Origin: Neopestalotiopsis rosae | Lineage: Eukaryota; Ascomycota; Sordariomycetes; Amphisphaeriales; Sporocadaceae | Assembly (NCBI GenBank): GCA_023078685.1 | Contig: JALGAS010000004.1 | Span: 6,282,465 to 6,346,464, forward strand | Length of the DNA stretch: 64,000 nucleotides | Direction of reading: 5' to 3' | Shown here: positions 43,684 through 56,421 of the stretch, in pieces | Layout of the letters: every line of letters begins with the position of its first letter | Position numbering within the stretch: position 1 is the first letter of the stretch | Notes under the pieces: generated by a model | The model's database searches: none | Told to the model about the DNA's origin: nothing | Seen by the model: only the letters and a program-made list of their open reading frames with translations | Translations under genes and position numbers: made by a program

Positions 43684-46600
43684 CTATGCAGACTCCTTGC
43701 TTTCTTCCCGAAGTGACTTGATGGCGCGCTCAAAGTCTCGATTGACCCATTCCCAGTACTGCTGCCAAACCGGATTCGAGACTTGCTGTTGGGATTGCTG
43801 CTGGCTCTGTGCACCAGGCCCAGTGCTGGGAAGCGTAGTCTTCGTCTTGTCTGCCAATAGAATCGTGACTCTTAGAACAGACTTGTTGGTCTCATCCTGT
43901 CGCTCAACTTCTTGCTTGACGGATCCCTCCTTTAGCTTGGTGCTGAGCACCTTGCGGTAGCATTCAGCAATGGTATCCAGTCGTCGTGTTGTCTCATCAG
44001 GGTCGATAACAATGAGCTTGCTAAGCATCAGATTGCACAAGGCACGGATGTCGTTTTCGTCCTTGAGTCCTGCAACGACACGGTCATAGAACTCGAGGGA
44101 GCTGATTCTGGAGAACGCAGTCTCCATGAGAGCATACAGGGTCTCATAGGCACTCTTAGAAAAGGTCAGCAGAGATCATTGTATCAGAGTGTGAATCAAA
44201 TACCTTGCGGACTTCTAGTCCGTCATCTACCTGATGCTTGAACGGTCCCATCTGTACCTCGCGGATGAGCTCGGGCTTGATGACGGACTCGCCCATGACA
44301 AATGGCATGAGACTGCCAAGATGTGGCAATATCAGATCTGGCTTGTTGTGGGCCGCTGAATTCAGAGTTGTCATGGCCAGGCGTCGAATTTCCATGTCCT
44401 TGTCTTGGAGTACAGTGAGGAGCATGTCCACAAGTACGGTCTTGAGCATGGAGTCAAACGCCTCGTCGCTCTCTGGGAGAGTGTAACGGATGGCCTGGAT
44501 GGCAACGGCCCGATACTGTGGTTCGGGGGACTGCAATAGTTGCTGCAATAATTTAGCCTCGAGATTTCTCTTAAGTCAGTGGGTACACAAACCTGAAGTT
44601 TTGGAATGTAGGTCCTTGGCGAAATAATTGCCATGCTACCGATAGCTTCGGCGCAGGTGGCCTTGTTGTCCTCATGCTGCGATGCAGTAAAGAGGAGGTC
44701 CCAGATCTGGACCTCGTGCGGGCTAATATCAATACCAGAGTCCACTACCTGGCTGAGAATCTGGCGAATAGATTGCAAGAGGAGATACTGTTGACCGCCA
44801 GGCTGTTGGGCTTTTTCCAGAATGATGGGCAGAAACTTGCCAACATCGCCGGCACCTGCTCTACCAAGGGAGGTTGCTGCTGCCAGAGAGACTCGATCAG
44901 GTTCCTCACGGAACTGACCCAAAAAGACATTAGGACTGATTGGAGAGTCACTACCAAGGCAAAGTCCAATCTCGGCGAGAATGTACAGGGCCAAGCACTG
45001 TCGGAGATCATCTGGCGGGTTCTTCTTGCTAGCTGCGTTCAGCTCTTGGATGAAGCTATCGATTGTGATTCCAGCCTTGCCATTGCTGGCTACAAATAGA
45101 GTACCGGCAACTTTGCCAACAGCTCTGCTGTCGCCGCCGACACCGACTGCCAGGACTCCTTGCATCAGGACCTTGCCCTGTCCACCGCGGCCCACGCTGG
45201 TGGCCAAGGCCAACAAAGCATTCAGAGTCGATTCACTGACGGCGGTTTTGAGCAGGCTACATATGTTGGCAATCAAGTCTGTGGAAGATATAAGCTCTGG
45301 GTTGGTTTCGACAAGATGTGCTAGGACCATGAGGGCGGGACTCAGAAGATGATTATCATTGACAGCAATGACGGGTGAAATGGCAGTTACGATGCCCTGA
45401 GTCGTCTCAGGCTGAAGATTGCCCTTTGATGCAGGCGTCATGATGAGATGTTGAAGAGCTTGAACGCTAGCACCACGGAGCGCGCGATTCGTCTTCCGAA
45501 GTTGACCGCAGAGTTCGAGCGCAACCGGCTGTAACCAAGCAGGATCCAGACTTCCAGCAGCGCTGCTGTGGGCTGCGACATTGTCAATGGCTCGCACTGC
45601 GTACAGGCGAGTTGTCTCGTTGCGAAGACGGTCCAGAAGCAGGTTCAGACCAGCCTGTCGCTTTTCTGCGGGGAGCAGCAGAGCCCCCTCGCCCACGGAT
45701 GTACGCGAAAGCAAAGTACCAAGTGCCTGAATAGCCTTCTGGCGCACCTCAATGTCGGCGTCGTTAGAAGCGGCTCTGTCAACGATGATGTCGTACAGCT
45801 TCACAAGCTCAGGCTTGTACTTTTGAGAAGTGCGCAGAGCACGCGGAGGGGTGATGGCCTTGGTCAACTCTTCCGCGGTACTGATTGCTTCGCTAGAGAT
45901 CTTGTAAAAGCGGTCTTGTACCGCGGCCACGACGCTTGCAGTCATCTTGGAGAGATATGGCTGGAAGAGGTTGGAGGAATGTGTTCTAGAGATGTCGCTA
46001 ATGAGCTTCAAGACGGCAACGCGGAGGGTCGTGGCAGTAGCAGACGAGTTACCACCTGACAAGGTCGAGGAGCCTGAGCCAACAACTCCCGCCGAGCTGT
46101 TGATGGTGTCGATGATGGGCTGCATGACTTGGTCGAAATAATCAGACAGTCCACCATTCTGAAGAGAGATGAGATCGTCTAGGAGGCCCACAATGGCTTG
46201 TTTGGTAGGGATCTGCTTGCCCTTAATCAATTTCGCAGAGACCTTGACCATTTGCGGCGTCAGCTGCGAAAGATCCGCTCGAGGCCCTGTTGGAGGAATC
46301 TCTTCCCGTGTGGGCGAGGTGAGACCAGTAGGGCCCAAGTATGGGGCTTTGTTGGTAAAGGCAAGACCACCACTGTCTTGGCGGCGTCTCTTGCGGGATT
46401 CTGGGAGGGACTGAAGGAGTTCGGCCCGCTCCTCTGATGAAATCGAGCGGATCACACCTTCGCCAGTCTTGCGAATGAGGAGAGCCATTGTGGCAATGAC
46501 CTCGAGACGAACACTCTCCTCACGTTCATCGAAGCGCTTGATCAGTTGTGGCGCCACCTGCGAGTATAGAGTGCCTTGTTCAAGTAGATCACTACTGCGG

Positions 46601-47847
46601 GTCGATATGAGAGTGTATAGGGTCTTGGCGGCTGTTCTGCGGACTTTCCAACTGGCATCATCATCGTCGTCGAAGCCAGCATCGTCGTCGAAATCATCTT
46701 CATCCTCTTCATCATCATCTTCTTCATCTTCATCTTCCATTTCTTCATCGTCGTCATCCATAGCGTAATTGGGGTCGTATTTGAGATAGCGGAGGCACGA
46801 CGAAATGACCTCGCCAGTGAATGGACGCATCTGTGTACCACAACTGGCAAGTAGAGCCTCTAGCGTAATGAGGGCAGCCTCGCGAACTTCGTTGAACTCG
46901 GCCGTAGCTTGATCGTGGCCTTCACTAATGGCGTCAAGCTGTATCTGCAGCTCATCCTTACCGAGAGCTGTCAGGATGTACGGCAAAAAGGTAGGAAGAT
47001 GCTCGCCAAGCTGGAACGGAATAGATCTGGCCATTGAACCCAATATTGTTATATAGAGCTTGCGCATGACTGGACTGAGACTTTTCTGGCCAAGTGCAGT
47101 CGTGACTTTTGTAAGCAGGGCGCTCAAAACGTCATCCGAGAGGTATGGTCCCAGAATAGCGAGAGCAACAACAGCCCTCTTTTTGACAGGACCCGAGGCA
47201 GAGGGCCGTTGTAGGACTTGAACAACTACATCCTGTAGTTTTTCAATTTCGAGAGGTTGGAGGAGGGAGCCGTAGCTCAGAACAACCTCGATGAGAACGT
47301 CGACAGCTTCAGAAGTAAGCTCATTCTTTTCATCCAATAAGCCTCGAGAATCTGGTTGGTACCTTCCAGAGACGGAGTAACCAAGTATTCTGGGAATGAG
47401 AACGCGGCTGACAATATTGCTGGCTTCCAAAACTTCCCTGCTTGGAGCGACGCCTCGAACTGGTTTTGGAAGAGCAGCAATGGCGTTGCGCAAGGCTAAG
47501 TATGGGAGAGAGTTGTCGACCGAATTCTTGATCTTCAGGCCTGACAGCGTCTCGAGCGCGGTTGGAGCGACAGAGAGGGGCACACTGCCTATGAGGGGAC
47601 CGATGCATCGGAGCGCCATGTTTTGAACTTCGCCATTCTGATCGTCGAGGACCTTGATTACAGCATCGACAACCTGCGCAGAAGTGCTGTAATTGGTTTG
47701 AAGGATATCTGTCTTGATCGTACCATTAAGGATCTTGAGAAGATCATCGAGGGACATGTATCGAAAGTCGGGATCCGGATCCGTAAGCTTTGTGAGCAGC
47801 TGATGGAAAGTCCCAATTGTGGGAGTATTGATCGATCCCGACGCCAT
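43684..47847 (-). CDS. CAND1: Cullin-associated NEDD8-dissociated protein CAND1 (TIP120)
   Basis: Three exons (44593-47847, 44204-44542, 43684-44154; introns 50 and 49 bp) give 1354 residues, the expected size for the family. It is built of HEAT repeats throughout, beginning LLTKLTDPDPDFRYMSLDDLLKIL and continuing with DDQNGEVQNMALRCIGPL. An acidic insertion of Asp/Glu follows at about residues 365-400, just before WKVRRTAAKTLYTLI, as in other CAND1 proteins. The C-terminal TIP120 region is present ([31 protein letters not shown]). CAND1 binds non-neddylated cullin-Rbx1 and exchanges F-box substrate receptors in SCF ligases. The exon ends after HKPRTY-like SPRTYIPKLQ and restarts with QLLQSPEPQYR. 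Confidence 0.95.
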
Positions 47848-50015
47848 GATGGCAGATCACGGCCGCGGCGATCGCTGCGAGACACGTTGTTTGGAAGGGG
47901 CGAGGAAAGTTAATCGCGACCTATTCGTGACGTAGGATGATCATGAGTGCCGTAAAATACAGCGGCAAATCGGTTCTGCCTAGAAGAATAGAAGCTGGTT
48001 AGCTGGGTATGGACTCGTGTTTGAAGAATGAGGATAAAATGATCTTGGAGAGCTCAACGGGAAGAGAGGTAGCGATCAGGTGGCGTGAGCTGGTCTCAGC
48101 GTACGATTAGAGACCTCGGGGCCTGGGGCATCGACTGACCTTGATTGTAGTTGTAATGTCGGTGTTTCTCAATTGAGGCCAAGTGCATGTGGTTGTAAAA
48201 GGGCTATCAGTAACAAACAAACGCAAGATGAATGTTGTAGTTGAGGCCTGAGGTCACTACTGGATGGTGGGGTCAAGAAGCTGCCTGTGGCTTCGGAGTT
48301 AGGCCCGGCAGCAATGGCGGGGTCGTCTGCCTGCTTGGATGTGGGTTGCATCGACATAAGTCAAGTCTGCTACTGCCACTTTGGGCTGTATGTCACTGCT
48401 CAAGTATTGGCCGCCCCCTCGGACTTGACAATATCTTCAGGGACCTTTATGTAATACTCTGCCAGGCATATCAAATATTTCTCCAACCAAACTGATTTAT
48501 CACTGAACCAAGCTGGAAAACTTGGCTGAGATACACCTTGGCTGTTGTAACTCATAATGTCAATTAGTTTGACATGCTCCAGTTGTCTTTCTGTTCAAAA
48601 GTAATACTTCCATTCTCGAGTGAGTCACGTATGAACATTGAGAAAACATTCTATAAGACTCGATAAGACTCGGTATCACCTGCAGGGCCTAAAGCTTGTG
48701 TGTTTTCTCCGGGGAGAACCTGCCAGTTGGGTGTAATTTTGTCTCTACGGTGTCAACTCGTTCCTACGTTTTCAAGGCGCACATTCTCACACCGTGAAGT
48801 TTTGTTTTCTGGTTATTACCCCAGACCTCCCTTTGAGTCCTAGCCAGTCAAAATACTGAAAGTGTGTTCCATTAGAAAGGCCAAGCCAAGCAGACGCGGA
48901 CCTGAGCCAGTAGCGGCCACATCTGCCAACCTCTTCACTTTCAACAACTTCAGACTTATAGCCGACCCGATATTTGGCTACAAGATCCGCGTGATACTTA
49001 TCGATTTCTGCAACATGTCAAAGGATAAGATGTCAGAGGATGTAAACTTCTTAAGAACGGTGTACTCTACAGAAGAATCTGCATGCGTCAGAAATGCCAT
49101 TGTCTATCATATCGTCCCCTCAATCAAAGACCAAGGCGAATCAGACGACAATGAAGATAATCAATAGAAGTCCACTCCAAGTACCTCCAAGTCACGGCCC
49201 GTGGGAGCCGTACATGCTGGCCTGGCTCGGTTCCTCGACAAACGGAGAGCAAGCAGCGATGCGCGGCCGGACGCTGTTTTGGCATACAACAAGAAGAAAT
49301 GCGAAATGCCAAATTCCTGGCGCGCGTAAACTGTCAAGGACTGCCACATTCGGAAGAAGCGTCCACTAAGAGCTTGAAAACTACGACAAAGCAGAAGAAA
49401 GCCAGTAAACGAGATCCTTGATGTCACATGTCTTCGGCAACAGAAATAGCCTGGCAGATCTCAGGCACACGTGTAACGATCATCAGGACGGATGTGTAGT
49501 TTAAAGGACTTGGGAACAGTCACAGTGGTAGATAGAACCATTGCATGTGTTGACCGTGTGGAAGGACGTGCATCAAGCGATACCCGCTCTCTGCATCCTT
49601 CAAAACCTAAAGTTGACTTGGCCAAGTACTAGTTTTTGGTAGAACGTGGCCAATCTAGAATGTTCGCAGGAAGTGTTGTCGCTATCCAAGTTGGACGAAG
49701 AATTTTCCGTTCTCGAGATCACAGCGATGGTTGATCTATCTTTAATGGATCGATCGCCAGACGAGACTAACCTAGACCGCATTGTCAGTCATCCTTGGTG
49801 AATATATACTTCAAGATATGATAATCACCTGGCCAACCTATCAGGACATCAAACACTCCCAGATCAAGCCACCATTATGAACTCCATCATCTTGGTACTA
49901 ACGAGCCTTACCGTGCACGTCAATTAGACTATGTAGGTGTCTTGTTCAAGAGTAATACTATGCGATATCCAATATGTATAGACTCGTAAGCTGTTGTTCA
50001 CTTGTCTTGGGCTAT
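47848..50015. other. Intergenic region (2.2 kb)
   Basis: CAND1 promoter and beyond. An ORF at 48862-49167 has protein-like composition in its middle part but no ATG at its start and no family. Otherwise nothing. Confidence 0.5.
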
Positions 50016-50615
50016 TCAGTACTTATATGCCAATGCTAAACCTGGTCGAGCTTCTCCAGCCTCTTTAGCGTTAGCTCCCGGTACCTGAACCAGCCCGGTA
50101 ACGGGCCATAAAATTGGACCTGCAGGGGTTCCTTGGTGATGTTCCAGCGACATGGTGACGTCGAGAGAGATCATACCAAGCCTAGTAGCATCGACTAGAA
50201 GCTGCCCCAGCTTTTGGATGGTCCTTGTTCCCCACATCAGCTCATAGTTGCATCTGCTCGCTGCACTCGCGTACGATCTGTTCCGCATTGACCTGAGCCA
50301 TTCAATCATGTACATACGACCTTGGCTATTTGTCATGTGGGCGTATGTAGCCGAGTAACTGAGGACTCTTGATCAAGGTGACGACGGTTCGTGGCTGGAC
50401 ATGGATGCTCTTGGTTGTCCCGAGGATGCCGCCAACCCGCCAGCCACCCTGAAGAGGTACATGTAGTACAGTGAACCCACGTTCAGCCTCCAATTGACTT
50501 TTAGGTCTCTTCTTCCAATTTACCAGAAAAGTGTCACTTGTTCTTTTGCGAGTTCCTCGAGCTTCAATCTCTTCCCTGTGGTACTATCACCCAAAAGTAG
50601 GCTTTGGGCTGCCAT
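50016..50615 (-). CDS. Possible small spliced gene of unknown function
   Basis: A minus-strand ATG at 50613-50615 opens MAAQSLLLGDSTTGKRLKLE and runs to a GTAAAT donor. Joining to CTCAG|TTACTCGGC (intron 50359-50523, 165 bp) keeps the frame and continues to a stop at 50016, giving 144 residues. Both exon peptides look protein-like (MYMIEWLRSMRNRSYASAA, KLGQLLVDATRLGMISLDV). Unspliced, the same frame has two stops, so it could instead be a decaying gene. It starts only 67 bp from the divergent neighbour, which weakens the case. I recognise no family. Confidence 0.3.
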
Positions 50616-50682
50616 TGTCTATGGCTGACGACTAATTGAACCTATACGTAGCAAAATATCCACACATTCGTGTCTTCTGATC

Positions 50683-51566
50683 ATGTCTTCTCGTCTCTTT
50701 ACTGTGCGATCTGCCGTTCGCGCAGCTTCTCGACCGATGCTTGGTCGTCATGCTGCGCGTCCTCTTGCCAGACGGACCTATGCAAGTCAGCATAATGCGC
50801 CCAAGTCGAGTGATATGCCTTTGTAAGTAATACCTGCGCGTTACCAGTTTAGCTCATAAGAGCAGCGGCATCATAGAATGCTATACCGACGAGTCAAAGC
50901 GTTGGCTTGTATACTTGCGACTAATTTGGACGTCAGGCTCGCGGGCTCGGTTAGTGTTACCGTCGTTGGGCTTGCCTACCTTCTCGCCGGCTCAAAGTCA
51001 GGTGGTGGCCACCATGAATCCGAGGCCCACCACGGCGACGCATCGACCCACGGTTCCGATGACCATGAGACGTCTGAAAAGGGCGAATCAAAAGACGCCG
51101 ACGATGACAAGAAGGCCGAGGTTAAGGAGGGCGAAAAGGGCAAGAAGGAAGATGACAGCAAGAAGGACAATGACAGCAAGAAGGACAATGACAACAAGAA
51201 GGAGTCAGATGACGGCAAGAAGGGCGACTCAAAGGCTGCCCAAAAATCGTCCCAGACCGGCCAGAATGTGCCTCCACCACCCAGTGACAACAGCTCTGGA
51301 TCGGAGAACAAGGAAGAGAAGAAGAAGGCTCACAAGGAGTACAAGGAAACTGTATGTTGACCTTGGCATTCCATCGTGCATATGAACATGTAATCAAAAA
51401 CTGACCAACTGTTGAGCAGATCGAGAAGAAGGACACCAAGGTTGCAACCAGTTCGTCCGATATGCCTAGCAAGAAGACAGCAGGAGAACATCCTCGAGAG
51501 GATCCCCAGAAGGGGGAAGGAGAAGCCAAGCAGAAGGGCGGTCCCGAAAGCTCCAAGGACGATTGA
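50683..51566 (+). CDS. Predicted mitochondrial inner membrane protein with charged low-complexity tail
   Basis: Three exons (50683-50822, 50937-51351, 51420-51566; introns 114 and 68 bp) give 233 residues. The N-terminus (MSSRLFTVRSAVRAASRPML and RRTYASQ) is rich in Arg/Ser/Ala and free of acids, a classical mitochondrial presequence. One membrane helix (LLAGSVSVTVVGLAYLLAG) follows at about residues 47-65. The remainder is hydrophilic: His/Asp/Glu first, then Lys/Asp/Ser repeats such as SKKDNDSKKDND, a short PPPP, and more Lys/Glu. The tail is probably disordered and exposed to the intermembrane space or matrix. No family with known function is recognised. Confidence 0.75.
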
Positions 51567-52570
51567 GTACTTGTACACAACGAGCTACCAACGTGAGCAT
51601 GTAGCAGTGGCCAGGCAGCGTAATTTTGTACCGAGATGTATACCTTAACCGGTCAAGGTCCCGAAGCGGGAGCAAGGTCATGATCAATTTTGCTAGCATT
51701 CTTAAGCGAATCAACTATAATCCAGAATTCTATCAACAATCAAACAGAGCATGGTAGACACGAATGATAATGCTAAAGTCACTCTTATGCCGACATGAAA
51801 AGGAAAATTGGCATGCGCTACAACTCACTGGGCGTATAGACCTCGAGGCACATCGTGACTTGCCCATCACTTTTATGTAGCCCACTCGAGGCAAATATGG
51901 TTGATTTTGAATCATGGCTGATCATTTTGAAGCCGCAGCCAAAATTCTATGCCTTTAGCAGTTTTACTCATTTATTTTTTGCGCTTGTCTAAGTAATACT
52001 TCAGGATCCTTTCTCTACAACTGCGGAGTTCATGGAGCATCAAGGACAGCGAGTATTACAATACTATCTTACACCAAATAAACTGGCAACTGCTTCTGTT
52101 GCGCTCAACTGGTGATTATGTTCCCAATCACGGTCCGGCATGCGTTCTGCAGACCGCTCCGAGGGCTCTGGAATTCCATGTAAATCAAATTGCTGGGAGT
52201 TTCATCCTTTTGACGCCCATTGTCCATATTTCCTTCTGGCCTAGCTCTTGGCTCAAGGCAATTGTTCCTTGTCCGCATACTCCCCCATCGCGGGGAAACC
52301 CTCGCTGATGCAAATGCAGCCCATTTAGTGTCTGGTTGTGGATTGAAAAGACAAATGAAACAAAGATGGCATGTGTAGTTTGTGACAACACCTAACCTGC
52401 AGCGATTGCCACATTCCAACGACCAGGCGTTGAACATGTAGCAGATCAGCGAGATTGCAGCATTCATCGTAGGACACAATAGTCGTGATATTGTGCTCAG
52501 TCAGGTCAATGTTGATTTTGGTGTTTTTGGCCCAGGCAGATCCGCCAAAGACAGTCGATTTATGCCAGCA
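51567..52570. other. Convergent intergenic region
   Basis: 1.0 kb between the mitochondrial protein and the Spg1-type gene. No gene seen. Confidence 0.5.
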
Positions 52571-53644
52571 CTAACAAGACTGGTACAAGAGTAGAGGTTC
52601 GCCGACGTTTTCAATCTCGGGAATAGTGCACTTCAGATCGAAGGCCTTGCTGAGCACAATCTTGAAGATCTATACAAGTCGACTTGTTAGCAACGAAACC
52701 TGGCAATGCGCATAGGAGGATCTACCTTTTGCACATTGATGCTGTGACTAGTACTGCTGAAAATAAGAGAAGCGCGCATGGCCTTGGCAAATCGACGAGC
52801 CTAGGGAACAACCTGTTAGTATGGGTAGTAAACAGTGCTGCGCTCAACATACTTGATTCGAGATTTCCTCTTGATCCTCCCTTGGAAAATTGACAAAGTG
52901 ATCATACTTTGTTCCAACCAAGATGGGAATAGCAGTCTTGTTGAAGCCTCGCCCTTGTCTGTACCATTCTTTGATACTGTTCAACGTACTCTTGCGCGTG
53001 AGGTCGAACATGAATAAGATGGCCACGGCATCGTTGCAGACGAGTGGCAACATGTTTACAAACTCTCTTTGGCCGCCAAGATCCCAGATGGAAAAGGTGA
53101 TTTCCGTGTTGCGAATGCTAATGGTCTTTTCCATAAAGTTGACGCCCAGTGTTTGGATGTAGTCCTCGTCCCAACTGCCCTCGACGTATTTGACCATTAA
53201 CGATGTCTTGCCAATCTGCGCATCGCCAACCATGCCGACCTTGATGACGACGTGGTTCCTGCCATTCTGCTGCTCGGCGCTGCTGCTGCCACGAGATGCG
53301 TGGTCGCTGTAGTGTCGATCGCCGCCAGTGCCAGACAACCCAGAGGGCGGCCTCGAAATGGAATGTGGTTGCTGTTGCGTGTGCATGGGGGGTGTGTCGT
53401 ACCGCGTGTGAGGATCTATTTCGGCATCACGACCTGGCGACATGTGTGCGCTTTGGTCAAAGTGTTGCGGAGACTGAGGGTACTGTTGGTGTTGTAGTTG
53501 TTCGTGCCCGCTGTGCGCGGATGCTACCTGGGGCGAGCCGTCAAATCCGCCAAGGGTATCTTCGTGGACATCTTGGGGCGTAGGCGTAGACACGAGGTCA
53601 GATTCGGGTGCAGGCACCGGAACGGCAGAAGGATCTCCTTCCAT
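52571..53644 (-). CDS. TEM1: Septation/mitotic-exit GTPase Spg1/Tem1
   Basis: Three exons (52853-53644, 52726-52800, 52571-52669; introns 52 and 56 bp) give 321 residues. The frame is open upstream but has no ATG before a TGA, so the start is placed at [10 protein letters not shown]. An N-terminal extension of about 130 residues, rich in His/Gln/Pro/Ser, precedes the GTPase core. The core has the P-loop [11 protein letters not shown], an effector region [11 protein letters not shown], the diagnostic [16 protein letters not shown], and GTKYDHF for guanine. The C-terminus ends [11 protein letters not shown]. This protein sits on the spindle pole body at the top of the SIN/MEN kinase cascade and triggers septation. 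Confidence 0.94.
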
Positions 53645-56421
53645 GGTGTCGAGAGTGTCGTCGTGCTTATGGGCAGGAGACCCCGCCGAAATGGTAGACG
53701 GGTCCAGGATGAGGGCTGTTGTTTTGCGGACGGAGGGGCGCGATGGACGATCGTGGGCGACGAGATTCGGTGAGGGGCCCAATCAGATCCGATCCGATTC
53801 CAGGGCTGTACTCAACCAGGGTGGTGCAAGGCGATGAGTGAAAGAGATGCCAACTGCGAGACGGGTCGCGATGGCGATACAAGAATGTACCAGTGGTCAA
53901 GTTGAGCTTATCTCGATGCTGACAAAGTACTCCGACCAAGAAGTCGCCGTGTGGAATGATGGGTGGAGGCCAATGAGGAATGTCCTTTGGGTTGGTGAGT
54001 AGTGACTGTCAGCTATTAGCTACCTAGGTAGGTACGCCAGCCAGCCTCGTTTTCTGCCTAGGTCTCGGCAGAGGAAGATGTTCTTACATTGATTAAATTG
54101 CTTGATGATTCTTGGTTGCACAAAGAAGAAGGTGATCAGAGAAGTTGGTTGAAGATGACAGGCAATGTTGAAGTGGAAAACTTTCCTCGTCAATGCAAAA
54201 GTCGCTTGTTCGACCTAAAGAATGACCAAGGAAGTGGAGGACGAGGAGGACGACGACGTTCCAAGGTTGTCAATGCGTCAAGCTGCGGTGGATGCTTTAG
54301 ATGCTGCTGAAATGCGGGTGTGTCGTGAGCATGGTGACTGGGGGATCCGGTAGGTGGAGGAACCGCGTAGGTACGATTGGGCCGTGACGGGGCCAATTCC
54401 AGGCAAGAGGGGCCCTACCTAAAAGGCCTACCCGCTTGTGAAAGGTGATGCAAGTCCTACAACAGGATGTGTTCGTGCTAAGAATCTAAAATACATGCAG
54501 CATGATTTTTCTTTCTTTCGCGCATACACCAAAGATGCAAGCCTAAATGTCAAATGCATGAAAATACATTGGTGTTCATATTGGAGGTGGTCATTGGCAG
54601 CAACAATGATGACAATATTTAGGCAGTACAGTGGGAACCAGTATCTCAACTCACCTCATTCAGCTATGAGCGTGATCCACTGTCAGCTTGCAACGGCGGA
54701 CGATTTCCAATTATGGTTACATGGTAGCTTCTCTGAGTGTGCGCAATGCTGATCAGAACCAAAAATGGGTAGGATTGATCCAAACTCTAAAAAAGCAGAA
54801 CCAATATCGCGTCCACCGTGATTTCTTCCCATCGCGACCCAGCGTCAACAATATGGGCGTAATGTTTATTTGGGGACGAGCGGGCTAGCGAATGAGATTG
54901 CTACAACATGGCAGCTACCAAGATTAGGCGACGCACTAGAACGCGTCGCGAACAATTGAATGGAAGGCCTGGTTATTTAGGTACTAAGTAGAATTTGAAT
55001 GTGGAGGCCGGAGATACAGGCACCTTCAGCTCAAGGTAGCCGCTATTTAGTGGTATTACCGACACCGACAGTGAAGATGATGTCGGGTGCGCCGGAATGA
55101 GTGGTAGGGATCCAGGTACCTGAAGTTCAATAATGCCCTATTCTTATGTCATCGAGTACAGATCCGTAGAAGGACTGCCAAAAAAGGATCAAATGAAAAG
55201 GTATTCAGTCCGGCGTTTTTCAGGAGCTTGAAATACTACAGCAGTCTTTCGTTAGGGACTGACGGTTTATCGTGTTCTTATCAGTCTTTTCCCCCCCATA
55301 TAAGCAAACACCTCTCCGCGTTTGGATAGTATATATATTACATTCGTCTACGCTGTTCGACAGAATTACTGAGTTTCATCCATTTTGCATCTCAAGGGGT
55401 ATCATCCGGTACTTGGGACTCAACTATGAGCAGCTGTCATGGGCTCTGCTTGAGTGAGGTTCTTACTTTACAGGGACAACCCAGGTGAGGTTTTAGTGTC
55501 CGCAAATCACGACCAACAAACGACAATATTGGTTTGTGAAACAGCTCCGCTTGCATTGAAGGCAGAAATGCGCATGGACGACGAGGCAGCACGTCGACAC
55601 ATGGTCGATGTATGTTTTAATGTGGCCAATTGCTGATATGGTCGGTACAAAGGTAATTCTCCAGATTGTGTGGACGGCCATGCAACTCGATCGTGGTCTG
55701 CCGATCACGCTACTAAGCAAGGTTCCCTCTTACCAAGTTCCTTGGAATGAATGAAGTCGGCGGAATCTTTCTGATATTGGACTGAGACGGCGACTGGCAA
55801 TCATTTGAAACAGGCCTCCATTTATCCACGAGAACTGGTTAATGGAAGGTGATGGCTCTGTTCGGCTCCAGGTTTATTCTGAACAGGCAGATACAGTTTC
55901 TGTGTATCGTATCGGCCGGAGTTGCAGTCTCTTCAAGAAAGTTGAAAAATCTTTCAATACCTTTAGAAACCTAATGATAAGAGAGATGGGAAAGCAATTA
56001 TCAAGCAGAAACTCCAACCGCATCATTCTTCTCATTGGCTGGCGTGATGAGAATCAACGACTACCACCAACAGATATCGGATTCATGGCCGATACCGTTA
56101 CAGTGTACAGCCCGAAGGCTAAACAGTGCATCGGCATGCAGCCCCGGTATCTGAGCACAGTCTGGCCGGGTTGAATCGGTTCACTGTCAGCTTCCTGCGC
56201 CTGACTCGGACTAGGAGCTAACCGGCTCGATGACCGAATTTTGGAAGTCATTCGAGCTCCACCAGAAACATCGTCACTGATATCCAAACGCCAAAAAGCC
56301 CTGGAGAATCTGACGATCCCCATCTGGAGCGGGCATCACAGTTTGACTTTTTGACAATTCTCTCAAATCGCCAGGTTCCTCTTCTATATCGGCACAATCA
56401 ACCTCATCTCACAGCAACGCC
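53645..56421. other. Long intergenic region (2.8 kb)
   Basis: Divergent space between the GTPase gene and GCV3. It holds a TACCTAGGTA palindrome followed by GGTA (54021-54034). An ORF of 110 codons (55842-56174) has an ATG but no recognisable motif. Nothing else supported. Confidence 0.5.
54021..54030. promoter_or_regulatory. TACCTAGGTA palindrome, copy 4
   Basis: Exact palindrome about 380 bp upstream of the Spg1-type start, with the same GGTA extension as copy 3. Confidence 0.4.

Noticed and set aside
48862..49167. 101-codon plus ORF with protein-like middle part
   Set aside because: Its first codon is GTG and no upstream exon with ATG and splice sites could be found.
52844..53782. Longer Spg1/Tem1 start at 53782
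   Set aside because: The codon is TTG with a TGA directly upstream in frame; the first ATG is at 53644.
55842..56174. 110-codon plus ORF upstream of GCV3
   Set aside because: No motif, no promoter support, and composition is not clearly coding.
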